64,000 bases of DNA, from positions 62,001 to 126,000 of the forward strand of contig NZ_AQYG01000047.1 of assembly GCF_000380485.1 (NCBI RefSeq). Direction: 5' to 3'. This DNA is from Jongsikchunia kroppenstedtii DSM 45133. GTDB taxonomy: Bacteria > Actinomycetota > Actinomycetes > Mycobacteriales > Mycobacteriaceae. The position numbers were made by a program, and so were the translations under genes. Below, one piece after another: positions 16,266-24,983 of this stretch (within the stretch, counting starts at the first letter, position 1; each line of letters starts with the position of its first letter). A model generated the notes under the pieces. The model had not been told where the DNA came from. It ran no database searches and was given only the letters and a program-made list of their open reading frames with translations.

Positions 16266-17183
16266 ATGCGAACCATGCGTTTGGTCATCGCGGCTGCGGC
16301 CGCACTGCTGCTCGGCGCCGCTGGAGTCGCCCATGCCGCGCCGACGACTCCGTTGCCGGTTCCCTACAACTTCCCCGCGAATCTGGGGAACCAACTCGCC
16401 GATCCGGCCGGATCGCCGCCCGGCACCAACGATTGGTCGTGCCGGCCATCGACGGCGCATCCCGATCCGGTCGTCCTGGTGCATGGCGGATTCGCCAGCC
16501 CCCAGGTCGAGTGGGGCACGTTGGGTCCGCTGCTGCACAACGCCGGATACTGCGTCTACGCGCTGGCTTGGGGCGGCGATCCCCTGCCCGCACCGTTCAC
16601 CAGCTTCGGCGGCTATCGGTCGGTGAAAACCGTTGGTGGCCCCGAGCTTTCGACATTCGTTCAACGAGTGCTGCAGTCGACCGGAGCCCGCAAGGTCAGC
16701 CTCGTATCGCACTCATTCGGCAGCCTGGTCGACGCGTACTACACTCGCTATCTCGGCGGGGCCGACCATGTCAGCGCGGTGATCTCCCTGGCCGGCCTCT
16801 ATCGCGGCGTGACGGTTCCGGAATCGATGCGCGTCAATCCGCCGGGCTGCGCGGTGTGCACCGAACCGTTGGCCGGTTCCGAACTGGTTCGCGCGATCAA
16901 CGCCGGCGGCAACCCGTATCTGCCCGGCATCCGCTACACGAATGTGGTGACGCAGTACGACGACACCGTGTCGCCGTATACGAGCGGCCTGGTGCCGGGT
17001 CGCCCGGGCCAGCAGGTGACGAACATCGTTGTCCAGCAAGGCTGCCCGCAGGACTGGTCGAATCACCAGGCGATCATCGTCACCCGGCGAACCGGCGCCT
17101 TCGTCCGCAACGCGCTCGATCCGGCGCATCCGGTGCCGGTTCCCTGCGAGACGGTCATACCGTCCTACGGCGGGGTACGGTAA
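16266..17183 (+). CDS. Secreted lipase/esterase (alpha/beta hydrolase, class 2 lipase-like)
   Basis: A 305-residue exported hydrolase. Signal peptide 1-24 (ending AHAA), then PVVLVHGGFAS (oxyanion hole), LVSHSFGSLV (nucleophile Ser in S-x-S-x-G), QYDDTVSPY (Asp) and QDWSNHQAI (His). The replacement of the first Gly of GxSxG is seen in Bacillus LipA-type and EstA lipases, which the overall length and order also suit. Three or four Cys in the C-terminal half may form disulphides. The start is ATG 16266; ATG 16275 is a close alternative. Confidence 0.85.
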   Translation: MRTMRLVIAAAAALLLGAAGVAHAAPTTPLPVPYNFPANLGNQLADPAGSPPGTNDWSCRPSTAHPDPVVLVHGGFASPQVEWGTLGPLLHNAGYCVYALAWGGDPLPAPFTSFGGYRSVKTVGGPELSTFVQRVLQSTGARKVSLVSHSFGSLVDAYYTRYLGGADHVSAVISLAGLYRGVTVPESMRVNPPGCAVCTEPLAGSELVRAINAGGNPYLPGIRYTNVVTQYDDTVSPYTSGLVPGRPGQQVTNIVVQQGCPQDWSNHQAIIVTRRTGAFVRNALDPAHPVPVPCETVIPSYGGVR

Positions 17184-17203
17184 CCCGCCGCAGGACCGGC
17201 GGG
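17184..17203. terminator. Short bidirectional terminator candidate
   Basis: CCCGCCG-caggac-CGGCGGG, a 7-bp stem, fills most of the 25-bp gap between the convergent lipase and tex stops. Confidence 0.5.
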
Positions 17204-17208
17204 CGGGG

Positions 17209-19587
17209 TCAGCGTCCGAAACCCGCGTTCCGCAACGCGTCCGCCATCGAGCCGCTCGGCTGGCTGCGGTTGCCGCGGCCGGAATCGCGCCCACCATTCT
17301 GGGGGCGACCGCCGCGCTGGCCACCACCATTGGGCCGCCCCTGTCCCCCACCACGTTTCGGCGACGGCCCGCGCTTGTCAGCGCCCACCTCGTCGTTCAG
17401 TCGCAGCGTCAGACCGATGCGCTGCCGGTCGACGTCGACCTCGAGCACCTTGACCCGCACCACCTGTCCCGAACGCACCACCTCGTGCGGGTCGGAGACG
17501 AACCGGTCGGACATCGCCGACACGTGCACCAGACCGTCCTGGTGAACGCCCACATCCACGAACGCCCCGAAGGCCGCGACGTTGGTGACCACGCCTTCGA
17601 GGACCATGCCCGGGCGGAGGTCGGACACCTTCTCCACGCCGGCGGCGAAGGTCGCGGTCTCGAATGCCGGACGCGGGTCGCGGCCCGGCTTCTCCAGCTC
17701 GGAGATGATGTCGGTGACCGTCGGAACGCCGAATCGCTCGTCGGCGAAATCGGCAGGCTTCAATCGTCGCAATGTCCGTTCATCGCCGATGATCTCGGCG
17801 AGGCCGACACCGGACCGGTCGAGGATCCGACGGACCACCGGATACGACTCCGGGTGCACGGCGGACGCGTCGAGCGGATCCTCGCCGTCGCGGATCCGCA
17901 AGAACCCGGCGCACTGCTCGAATGCCTTGGGGCCCAGGCGCGCAACGTCGAGCAGCCCCTTGCGGCTGCGGAACGGACCCACCTCGTCGCGATGCGCGAC
18001 GATCGCCGTGGCCAACGTCGGGGTGATGCCGGAGACCTGCGACAGCAACGGCACCGACGCGGTGTTCAGGTCGACGCCGACGGCATTCACGGCGTCCTCG
18101 ACGACTGCTTCGAGGCTGCGCGCCAGAATGCCCGGCGTGATGTCGTGCTGATACTGGCCGACGCCGATCGACTTCGGGTCGATCTTCACCAGTTCGGCGA
18201 GCGGATCCTGCAACCGACGGGCGATCGATACCGCGCCACGCAGCGAGACGTCGAGCTGCGGCAGCTCCGATGAGGCGTATTCGGATGCCGAGTACACCGA
18301 CGCGCCGGCCTCGCTGACGACCGCCTTCGCCGGAGCGCGGGCGCCGGTCTTCTGGATCTCGCCGATCAATTCCGTTGCCAGCGCATCGGTCTCCCGCGAC
18401 GCGGTGCCGTTGCCGATCGCGATCAGCTCGACTCCGTGACGTGCCACCAGGGCGGCAAGCGTCGCTTTGGCCTGATCCCACTGCTTTTGCGGCTGATGCG
18501 GATAGATCGCGCAGGTGTCTACAACCTTGCCGGTGCCGTCGACAACCGCGACCTTGACGCCCGTGCGGAAACCGGGGTCGAGTCCGAGCGTCGGCCGGGT
18601 GCCCGCCGGCGCCGCCAGCAACAGATCCTTCAGGTTGGTGGCGAAGACGGCGACCGCCTCGCTTTCGGCCCGCTGGCGCAACCGGATTCGCGCCTCGATC
18701 GACGCCGACAGCATCAGTTTGGTGCGCCACGCCCACCGGACCGTGGTGCTCAACCAGGGCGTCGCTGCCCCGCCGGTCGACCGGTCGATGCCCAGCGTGG
18801 CGGCAACCATCGTCTCGTAGCCGTCATCTTCGCCGCCGTCGATGGTCAGAGCGAGCGCTTCCTCCTTCTCGCCCCGCAGGACCGCCAGCACGCGGTGGGA
18901 CGGCATCGTCTCCAGTGGCTCGGCGAAGTCGAAATAGTCGCGGAACTTCTGTGCCGCCGACGAATTCGCGGTGGCCTCCGACCGCGGTGCGCTGCGGACG
19001 GTCCCGGCAGCCCAGAACTTCTCGCGCACCGCACCGACGAGCTCGGCGTCCTCGGCGGCCCGCTCGATGAGGATGTGTCGCGCCCCGTCCAGCGCCGCCG
19101 CGGCATCGGCGACATCGTCATTCAGGAACTCGGCTGCGGCATCCTCGGGAATCAGTGTCGGATCGGCGAGCAGCCGGTCGGCGAGCGGTTCCAGCCCGGC
19201 CTCGCGCGCGATCTGTGCCTTCGTTCGACGCTTGGGCTTGTAGGGCAGATAGATGTCCTCGACGCGGGCTTTGGTGTCCGCCGCGAGCAGCGCCGCCCGG
19301 AGTGCCTCGGTGAGCTTGCCCTGCTCGTCGATCGACGCCAGCACCGCCGCGCGCCGGTCGTCCAGCTCGCGCAGATAGGTCAGCCGCTCGTCCAAGGTGC
19401 GCAGCTGGGCGTCGTCGAGGCCACCGGTGACCTCCTTGCGATAGCGCGCGATGAACGGAACCGTCGCGCCGTCGTCGAGCAACGCGACGGCGGCCGCGAC
19501 CTGCCGCTCGGGAACTCCCAGCTCATCGGCGATGCGGGTGTTGACGGGTTTCAAGGGCAGCGGCGACGCGGCTGGGCTCTGACTCAC
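17209..19587 (-). CDS. tex: Tex family RNA-binding transcription accessory protein
   Basis: A 792-residue protein with the full Tex layout: N-terminal helices with VPFIARYRKEVTGGLDD, a YqgF/RNase H-like domain (LGLDPGFRTGVKVAVVDGTGKV), two helix-hairpin-helix units (for example VNAVGVDLNTASVPLLSQVSGI), and a C-terminal S1 domain (GMVLEGVVTNVAAFGAFVDVG) followed by a basic Gly/Arg/Pro-rich tail. Tex binds single-stranded nucleic acid and the transcription complex and is broadly conserved. The start is a GTG at 19587. The Gly/Asn/Arg-rich tail of about 65 residues is typical of actinobacterial versions. Confidence 0.95.
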   Translation of the reverse strand: MSQSPAASPLPLKPVNTRIADELGVPERQVAAAVALLDDGATVPFIARYRKEVTGGLDDAQLRTLDERLTYLRELDDRRAAVLASIDEQGKLTEALRAALLAADTKARVEDIYLPYKPKRRTKAQIAREAGLEPLADRLLADPTLIPEDAAAEFLNDDVADAAAALDGARHILIERAAEDAELVGAVREKFWAAGTVRSAPRSEATANSSAAQKFRDYFDFAEPLETMPSHRVLAVLRGEKEEALALTIDGGEDDGYETMVAATLGIDRSTGGAATPWLSTTVRWAWRTKLMLSASIEARIRLRQRAESEAVAVFATNLKDLLLAAPAGTRPTLGLDPGFRTGVKVAVVDGTGKVVDTCAIYPHQPQKQWDQAKATLAALVARHGVELIAIGNGTASRETDALATELIGEIQKTGARAPAKAVVSEAGASVYSASEYASSELPQLDVSLRGAVSIARRLQDPLAELVKIDPKSIGVGQYQHDITPGILARSLEAVVEDAVNAVGVDLNTASVPLLSQVSGITPTLATAIVAHRDEVGPFRSRKGLLDVARLGPKAFEQCAGFLRIRDGEDPLDASAVHPESYPVVRRILDRSGVGLAEIIGDERTLRRLKPADFADERFGVPTVTDIISELEKPGRDPRPAFETATFAAGVEKVSDLRPGMVLEGVVTNVAAFGAFVDVGVHQDGLVHVSAMSDRFVSDPHEVVRSGQVVRVKVLEVDVDRQRIGLTLRLNDEVGADKRGPSPKRGGGQGRPNGGGQRGGRPQNGGRDSGRGNRSQPSGSMADALRNAGFGR

Positions 19588-19804
19588 GCGAGCACCCTAC
19601 CCGGCCCCTCCGACTCGGCCGGACCGCCGGAATATCGCGTGTCGCGGCGCATATCGGACCGCCATTTCGTGGGGTCGACGGCTGGCTTCATCCGCAGTCG
19701 AGAAATCGTCTATAGAAATGTTGACGACACACCGTTCTATCATTTCTTTATTGAGAGTACTGCGCGTAGAATCGATTGCAAAACCAAGAAATCATTGACA
19801 GAGG

Positions 19805-20200
19805 GTGAATACTTCGATGCCACCACATGGGGCCACATTCTCGCTCACCGGCGAGGAATTCCAGGGACAATGCGTCGCACGCATTTCGCAGACAGGCGAC
19901 GAATGGAGTTGCGTTGTCGATATTTCCGCCGGGACCCTCGGCCTCGTCGCGCCGCGCCTGTGTCCCGGCACGATGCTCAGGGGCACAGTGTCATTCACCG
20001 CATGCGGGAACACCCAGGTCGTCGGGCAGACTCACACGCTGCGCACCCTGGGCGGTGATGTTCCCTCATCGGAAACAATTCTGGCGATAGTCGACGCGCT
20101 CGGTCCGCATGTATGCGCGATGCGTCCGGTCGAGCGGCCGAAACGAGTGACACGCAAACGCGGCGTGGCTCCCGTCGTGTCATTGACCGGCCGCCGATAA
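19805..20200 (+). CDS. Hypothetical protein of 131 residues
   Basis: A GTG start at 19805, with ATTGACAGAGGG just upstream; ATG 19817 is an alternative. No signal peptide or membrane segment. The N-terminal 85 residues look beta-rich (FSLTGEEFQGQCVARIS, DEWSCVVDIS, LRGTVSFTACG), with three or four Cys. The C-terminus is basic (RPKRVTRKRG). I do not recognise a family. It stands alone between tex (divergent) and the cobalamin riboswitch, behind about 217 bp of unusually AT-rich DNA (19690-19800) that likely holds its promoter. Confidence 0.6.
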   Translation: MNTSMPPHGATFSLTGEEFQGQCVARISQTGDEWSCVVDISAGTLGLVAPRLCPGTMLRGTVSFTACGNTQVVGQTHTLRTLGGDVPSSETILAIVDALGPHVCAMRPVERPKRVTRKRGVAPVVSLTGRR

Positions 20201-20297
20201 AATATCCGGCCGATTCACGCCGCCGCGACGCCGCTGGATGCCAAATCTTTCGACACAGCCTTTCGCAGACCCAGAAACGTCAACGGCGTGAGCAATA

Positions 20298-20331
20298 CGC
20301 GATCGGCGACGTCGCGAAGGCGCCGATCGCG
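20298..20331. terminator. Terminator-like hairpin upstream of the second riboswitch
   Basis: An 11-bp perfect stem, CGCGATCGGCG / CGCCGATCGCG, with a 12-nt loop. It is about 100 bp past the hypothetical gene stop and before the riboswitch; it would insulate the two. There is no T-run. Confidence 0.4.
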
Positions 20332-20429
20332 TCGAGCGACCAGCTAGCGGGAGGCTGTGCCGGTAAGTCCGCGTGCTTCCCAGGCGATTCCGACAAACGT
20401 CGCTCCTCGCCGAGGGGGCTGCCCGCATC

Positions 20430-20552
20430 CGCTATTCTGAGCGCAGCCATTGTACGGAATCCGGTGAGAATCCGGAGCGGTCGCGCCACTGTGAGCCGGT
20501 ACCTGCGTTCTGCAGCGAAACGGACGAGTCAGACCCGTACTCGGCGCACACT
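20430..20552 (+). promoter_or_regulatory. Cobalamin riboswitch ahead of cbtBA
   Basis: Conserved aptamer parts are GGAATCCGGTGAGAATCC (from 20456), then GCGCCACTGTGAGCCGG (20483-20499) and the 3' box GAGTCAGACC (20526-20535). The downstream genes are the cobalt transporter cbtB/cbtA, a classic B12-riboswitch target. A GGGG...CCCC pair (20563-20578) ends right at the AAGGAGG ribosome site, suggesting control of translation initiation. The limits are approximate. Confidence 0.92.
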
Positions 20553-20589
20553 CGAATATCGACGGGGCGCGAATCCCCAAGGAGGAACC

Positions 20590-20808
20590 ATGTCCACAAA
20601 CGTTGCGGCGTCCACACCGGGCATCTCCAGCGAGGCACTGTCGGGCAGTCGGGTCGCGCTGATCCTCACGCTGACCGTGCTCATCGCCGCGCTCGCCTAC
20701 TACTTCATCGGCATCGACGAGGGCATGGTGTCGATGTTCGGCAAGACGATGGTCGTGCACGAGTGGGTCCACGACTCGCGGCACTTCCTCGGCTTCCCGT
20801 GCCACTAG
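20590..20808 (+). CDS. cbtB: Cobalt transporter subunit CbtB
   Basis: A 72-residue protein with one membrane segment (about 21-41) and a C-terminal metal-binding end: His57, His61, His65 and the final Cys71-His72 in VVHEWVHDSRHFLGFPCH. This is the hallmark of CbtB, which works with CbtA in cobalt uptake. ATG 20590 has a strong AAGGAGG site and lies under the cobalamin riboswitch. CbtA starts 30 bp downstream. Confidence 0.95.
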   Translation: MSTNVAASTPGISSEALSGSRVALILTLTVLIAALAYYFIGIDEGMVSMFGKTMVVHEWVHDSRHFLGFPCH

Positions 20809-20837
20809 TCGGCCGAGTCTGATCGGATAACTGACTA

Positions 20838-21764
20838 ATGGAACTACGCGTCATCGGGCGCGGGGTCCTCGCCGGCTTCATTGCGGGCGTGTTGGGCTTC
20901 GTATTTGCCCGTATTTTTGCCGAACCGCAGATCGACAAGGCGATCGACTACGAGTCCGGCCGCGACGACTGGCTGCACATGCTCAACAAGGCGGCCGGTT
21001 TTCCGGTCGAGCCCGACGGGCCCGAGATATTCAGCCGCCATATTCAGTCCACCATCGGTATCGCGACCGGGATCATCGGATTTTCGATGGCGATGGGTGC
21101 ACTGTGCGCCGTGGCATACGTCGTGCTGCACGGGCGCTTCGCGATCAAGGCGCAGACCCTGGCGTGGATGATCGCCGGATTCGGCTTCCTCGGGGTGTTC
21201 ATGCTGCCCTTCGTGAAGTACCCCGCCAATCCACCGGCGATCGGCCATGAGTTCACCATCGTCCAGCGCAGCCACCTCTACCTGACGATGGTCGGGATCT
21301 CGTTGGTCCTGCTCGGACTGACGGTGTACGCGGCATACAAACTCACGCGGCGCTTCGGTCGTTATCCCGCCATTCTGATGTCGGCTGTCGGATTCTTCGT
21401 CATCTTCGGGATCATCGTCGGTGTGATGCCCACACTCGGCGGCCTCTCCGAGAACTCCGAGCACGTGAAGGACTTCGGCTTCGCGCACTCGACGACCGAG
21501 ACGCCCCAGCCGATCACCAATGTGCTGGATCATCCGCTGAACGTGGCGCTGGAGGACGGCTCCACGCAGACCATCCAACCGGGCCAGATCGTGTACCCCG
21601 GATTCGATCCCGATGTGCTGTGGAAGTTCCGCTGGTACTCGATTCTCAATCAGCTGCTGGTGTGGACCGTGATAGCGATGATCTTCGGGGCGCTGCTGGA
21701 TCGGCTGGTTGCCGGCAAGCCGGTGCTGCCGCGGCGAAAGAAGACCGAGTTGGTTTCGGCATAG
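20838..21764 (+). CDS. cbtA: Cobalt transporter subunit CbtA
   Basis: A 308-residue membrane protein with about six membrane segments. It starts RGVLAGFIAGVLGFVFARIFAEPQIDKAIDYE, the CbtA family opening, and has HSTTETPQ and the long outside loop before the last helix. With CbtB it brings in cobalt for corrin synthesis, and the shared riboswitch would shut uptake when B12 is plentiful. A strong terminator follows. Confidence 0.93.
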   Translation: MELRVIGRGVLAGFIAGVLGFVFARIFAEPQIDKAIDYESGRDDWLHMLNKAAGFPVEPDGPEIFSRHIQSTIGIATGIIGFSMAMGALCAVAYVVLHGRFAIKAQTLAWMIAGFGFLGVFMLPFVKYPANPPAIGHEFTIVQRSHLYLTMVGISLVLLGLTVYAAYKLTRRFGRYPAILMSAVGFFVIFGIIVGVMPTLGGLSENSEHVKDFGFAHSTTETPQPITNVLDHPLNVALEDGSTQTIQPGQIVYPGFDPDVLWKFRWYSILNQLLVWTVIAMIFGALLDRLVAGKPVLPRRKKTELVSA

Positions 21765-21779
21765 CCGATACCTACCGAC

Positions 21780-21815
21780 ATTGTGGCCCCCTGCCGAATG
21801 GCAGGGGGCCACAAT
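21780..21815 (+). terminator. Terminator after cbtA
   Basis: A perfect 16-bp stem (21780-21795 with 21800-21815) with a GAAT loop, followed by GCTTT; 15 bp past the cbtA stop. Confidence 0.85.
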
Positions 21816-21842
21816 GCTTTCCTGGCCGATAAAGTGACGACC

Positions 21843-24008
21843 ATGTCCACCGCCCGCGTCTACGCCACCAGCGCGTGGCGCGACGCGAAGGACAACCTCT
21901 GGGCGGCCGACCCCGGACTGATTCGTCTGCGTCAGGGACTGCGCGCGGCCACGGCGGTCGGCACCACGATCCTCGTGCAGTGGATCGCGTCGAAGATCGT
22001 GGGCGTCGACGGCAAGGCCGCGGTCCTGCATATCCTTCTCGGCGCGATCGTCGCCCTCACCGCGACCAACGGCATCAAGGAGCTGCACCGCTCGTCCACC
22101 GTCAAAACCTGTGCCGGAGTGCCATTTTCGGCAGGATTCGGGGTGTCGCTGTCGTACGTGGTGACCCATCACCCCGCCGCGACGGTCCCCATGTTCATGG
22201 TCGTCGTGTTCATCGCCGTCTGGGTACGACGTTTCGGCGCCCGCTGGCAGACCTGGGGCACGACGTTCTTCTTCGGCTTCTTCCTCAACGTGTTCATCAA
22301 GCTACCCGCCCATACCGCCCCGTCGGTATTCGTCGCCCTCGTCGTCAGCGCCGCCTGGATCGCGATTCTGCTGACCACCGCGCTGCACGTCGATCAGCGA
22401 AAGCTGTTTGTACGCACCGTGAGCGCGCTCCGGGCCCGGATGCGGTCCACGGTGGCCGCCGCGCTCGCGGTGATCGACACGAACGGCAGCCGCCGAACGG
22501 TGGCACAGCTGCGGCAGGAGCTCGCCAAGGCGACCGACGCCGCCCTGCTGCTCGACGGGCTGCTCGCCGACGAACGCAGCCTGCCGCGGGGCGCTTCCCC
22601 CGGCGTGCTGCGACGCTGGATCGTCGACCTCGAACTCGGGATCGACGAAGTATCGTCGGCCACACTCGATCTGGTGCGTCGCGCCGCGGCCGGCGACGCC
22701 GACGCCCGTGCCGCGCTGCCGGCGGTGCGATCGACGCTGGAGACGCTCGGCTGGGCCGATGCCGACGCGGCGCGTACCGATGCCCGCAACCTTCTCGACC
22801 GACACCGTCAGCTGCAGCCGGTCCGCCGCCTGGTCTCCGGCGACCGGCTCCTGATCGACGCGGTCGACGACTGGACCTCGGGCCGAATCCGGATGCAGGA
22901 GGCGTCCGCGCAGGGGCCCGGCGCGGACTTCGTACCGAAGGTGACGCTCGCCGGCTGGTCGCTTCCGGGGTCGGCGGGTCCGGCGGCCGTGGCGATCAAG
23001 ACGGCCCACGGCAATCGCCGGTGGATCCCGCTGCGGCTCACCACCCGACATGCGGTGCAACTCGCCGTGACGGCCGGGGTGGCGGTCGAACTCGGTCGAC
23101 TGGTCTCGCCTGATCGGTACTACTGGGCGGTCGTGACCGCGTTTCTGATGTTCACCGGGGCGGCCACCGCCTCGGAGACCGCACGCAAGGCGATCGGCAG
23201 CATGGCCGGAACCTTCGTCGGCATCTGGATCGCGATGTCGCTGGAACAGCTGACCGCCGGCAATCTCGCCGTCTCGGTGAGCATCATGGTGGCCTGCATC
23301 TTCTTCGCGCAGTACTACGCGCAGGTCTCCAGCCTGGTCTCGCGACTGTTCATGACCGTGGCGCTGGGTCAGATGTTCGGCCTGATCGAACCGGCGCTCG
23401 AGCACAACCTGCTGTTGACCCGACTCGGGGAAACTGTCATCGGCGGCCTCACGGGCATCGTCGCATCCGCGGTGATCCTGCGGGTCTCCACCATCGACAC
23501 CCAGCGAGCCGCCCGGCATGCGCTGCTCATTCGGCTGGCCGAGCTGCTCGACCGCTGTGCCGACCCGACTTCGCACCCGCGCACCGACGGCGACACCCTC
23601 GCGGCGGCGATCGCGGTCGACGAGGCGGCGCGGCAGTTGTCCGCGGTGGCGGGCTCGCATATCCGGCCGATCATGTTGGACTCCGAGGCCGCCGGACGCA
23701 CGCAGCGAGTGACGATCCTGCGGCTCTGCGCCGCCGGTGGCCGGGCCGTCGCCCAGGCCGTGTACCGCACCGAGCCGCCGCTGCCTCCCGGGGTGTCGGC
23801 GGCCTGCACCGAGCTGTCCGCCGAATGCCGGCGCCTGGCGGGTCTGGCCCGGCTCGGCAAGGCGACGACACCGCCGGACGGACCGGTGCCGCAACGCATA
23901 TCGGACATCCTCGGGGCGGAGCGTGACGATCAGCACGTGGTCCTGTACGTCCGCATCCAACGACTCGCCGACTCTCTGGGCCTGCTCTCACCGGTGCACT
24001 CGACCTGA
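21843..24008 (+). CDS. FUSC-family membrane transporter
   Basis: A 721-residue protein with the FUSC (fusaric acid resistance/aromatic exporter-like) layout: a hydrophobic block of about six membrane segments (residues 30-170), a long cytoplasmic helical region (about 180-380), a second hydrophobic block starting at RHAVQLAVTAGVAVELGRL (FUSC_2 motif with RYYWAVVTAFLMFTGAATASETARKAIG), and a C-terminal helical part. Family members export aromatic acids or other small organics. ATG 21843 begins after the terminator, and an upstream in-frame codon would lie inside that hairpin. The substrate is unknown. Confidence 0.85.
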   Translation: MSTARVYATSAWRDAKDNLWAADPGLIRLRQGLRAATAVGTTILVQWIASKIVGVDGKAAVLHILLGAIVALTATNGIKELHRSSTVKTCAGVPFSAGFGVSLSYVVTHHPAATVPMFMVVVFIAVWVRRFGARWQTWGTTFFFGFFLNVFIKLPAHTAPSVFVALVVSAAWIAILLTTALHVDQRKLFVRTVSALRARMRSTVAAALAVIDTNGSRRTVAQLRQELAKATDAALLLDGLLADERSLPRGASPGVLRRWIVDLELGIDEVSSATLDLVRRAAAGDADARAALPAVRSTLETLGWADADAARTDARNLLDRHRQLQPVRRLVSGDRLLIDAVDDWTSGRIRMQEASAQGPGADFVPKVTLAGWSLPGSAGPAAVAIKTAHGNRRWIPLRLTTRHAVQLAVTAGVAVELGRLVSPDRYYWAVVTAFLMFTGAATASETARKAIGSMAGTFVGIWIAMSLEQLTAGNLAVSVSIMVACIFFAQYYAQVSSLVSRLFMTVALGQMFGLIEPALEHNLLLTRLGETVIGGLTGIVASAVILRVSTIDTQRAARHALLIRLAELLDRCADPTSHPRTDGDTLAAAIAVDEAARQLSAVAGSHIRPIMLDSEAAGRTQRVTILRLCAAGGRAVAQAVYRTEPPLPPGVSAACTELSAECRRLAGLARLGKATTPPDGPVPQRISDILGAERDDQHVVLYVRIQRLADSLGLLSPVHST

Positions 24009-24055
24009 CGATCGCGACCGGCGATACGATCACGAAATGTGTAGGGAGGCGAACG

Positions 24056-24976
24056 ATGTGTGACGACACCACCCGGACGGTTTCGAGCGCCGATGAGCCG
24101 CAACAGGTCCGGCAATTCGCGGCCGAGGCTGGTGTGCCGGCGATCATCGACGTGCACACCCACTTCATGCCCCGGCAGGTGATGGACAAGGTGTGGGCCT
24201 ACTTCGACTCGGCGGGCCCGCTGGTCGGTCGCGAATGGCCGATCACCTATCGGGCCGACGAGGCACAGCGGGTGCAGACGCTGCGCGACTTCGGTGTCGC
24301 AGCGTTCACCTCGATGGTCTATCCACACAAACCCGGCATGGCGGCCTGGCTGAATGCTTGGGCGACCGAGTTCGCAGCGGCCACACCGGAATGTCTGCAC
24401 ACGGCCACCTTCTATCCCGAGGAGTCGGCCCGCGACTACGTGCCCGCATCGATCGCTGCCGGCGCCCGAGTCTTCAAGTCGCACATCCAGGTCGGCGACT
24501 ACCAGCCGAATGATCCGCTGCTCGACGTGGTGTGGGGAACGATCGAGGACGCCCAGGTCCCGGTCGTCATCCACTGCGGTTCGGGCCCGGCACCCGGGCG
24601 CTACACCGGACCCGAGCCGATTCACACACTGCTGCAACGGTTTCCGCGGCTGCCGCTGATCGTCGCGCACATGGGTATGCCGGAGTATGCCGAATTCTTC
24701 GCGCTGGCAGAGGAATACGAGAACGTTCGACTCGACACGACGATGGCGTTCACGGATTTCGCCAACGAGGGGGCGCCGATTCCCGAAGAAGCCGCGCCGG
24801 CCCTGAGCCGCCTCGGCCACAAGATCCTGTTCGGCAGCGACTTCCCGAACATTCCCTACCGCTACCTGCATGCCCTGGAAGCCGTGCAGCGGGTCGCACC
24901 GGACGATGACTGGCTGGCTGCCGTGATCTACCGAAATGCGCAGGCGCTCTTCGAGATAACCGAGCCCGCGGCCTAA
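24056..24976 (+). CDS. Amidohydrolase family 2 protein (TIM-barrel metal hydrolase)
   Basis: A 306-residue enzyme of the amidohydrolase-2 (ACMSD-like) family. Metal motif DVHTHF at 32-37, VIHCGSG, VAHMG, and FGSDFPN carrying the catalytic Asp near the C-terminus. Such enzymes decarboxylate or hydrolyse small carbon acids. ATG 24056 has GGGAGGC upstream. It ends 7 bp from the convergent MCE gene. The reaction cannot be deduced. Confidence 0.87.
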   Translation: MCDDTTRTVSSADEPQQVRQFAAEAGVPAIIDVHTHFMPRQVMDKVWAYFDSAGPLVGREWPITYRADEAQRVQTLRDFGVAAFTSMVYPHKPGMAAWLNAWATEFAAATPECLHTATFYPEESARDYVPASIAAGARVFKSHIQVGDYQPNDPLLDVVWGTIEDAQVPVVIHCGSGPAPGRYTGPEPIHTLLQRFPRLPLIVAHMGMPEYAEFFALAEEYENVRLDTTMAFTDFANEGAPIPEEAAPALSRLGHKILFGSDFPNIPYRYLHALEAVQRVAPDDDWLAAVIYRNAQALFEITEPAA

Positions 24977-24983
24977 GACACAG

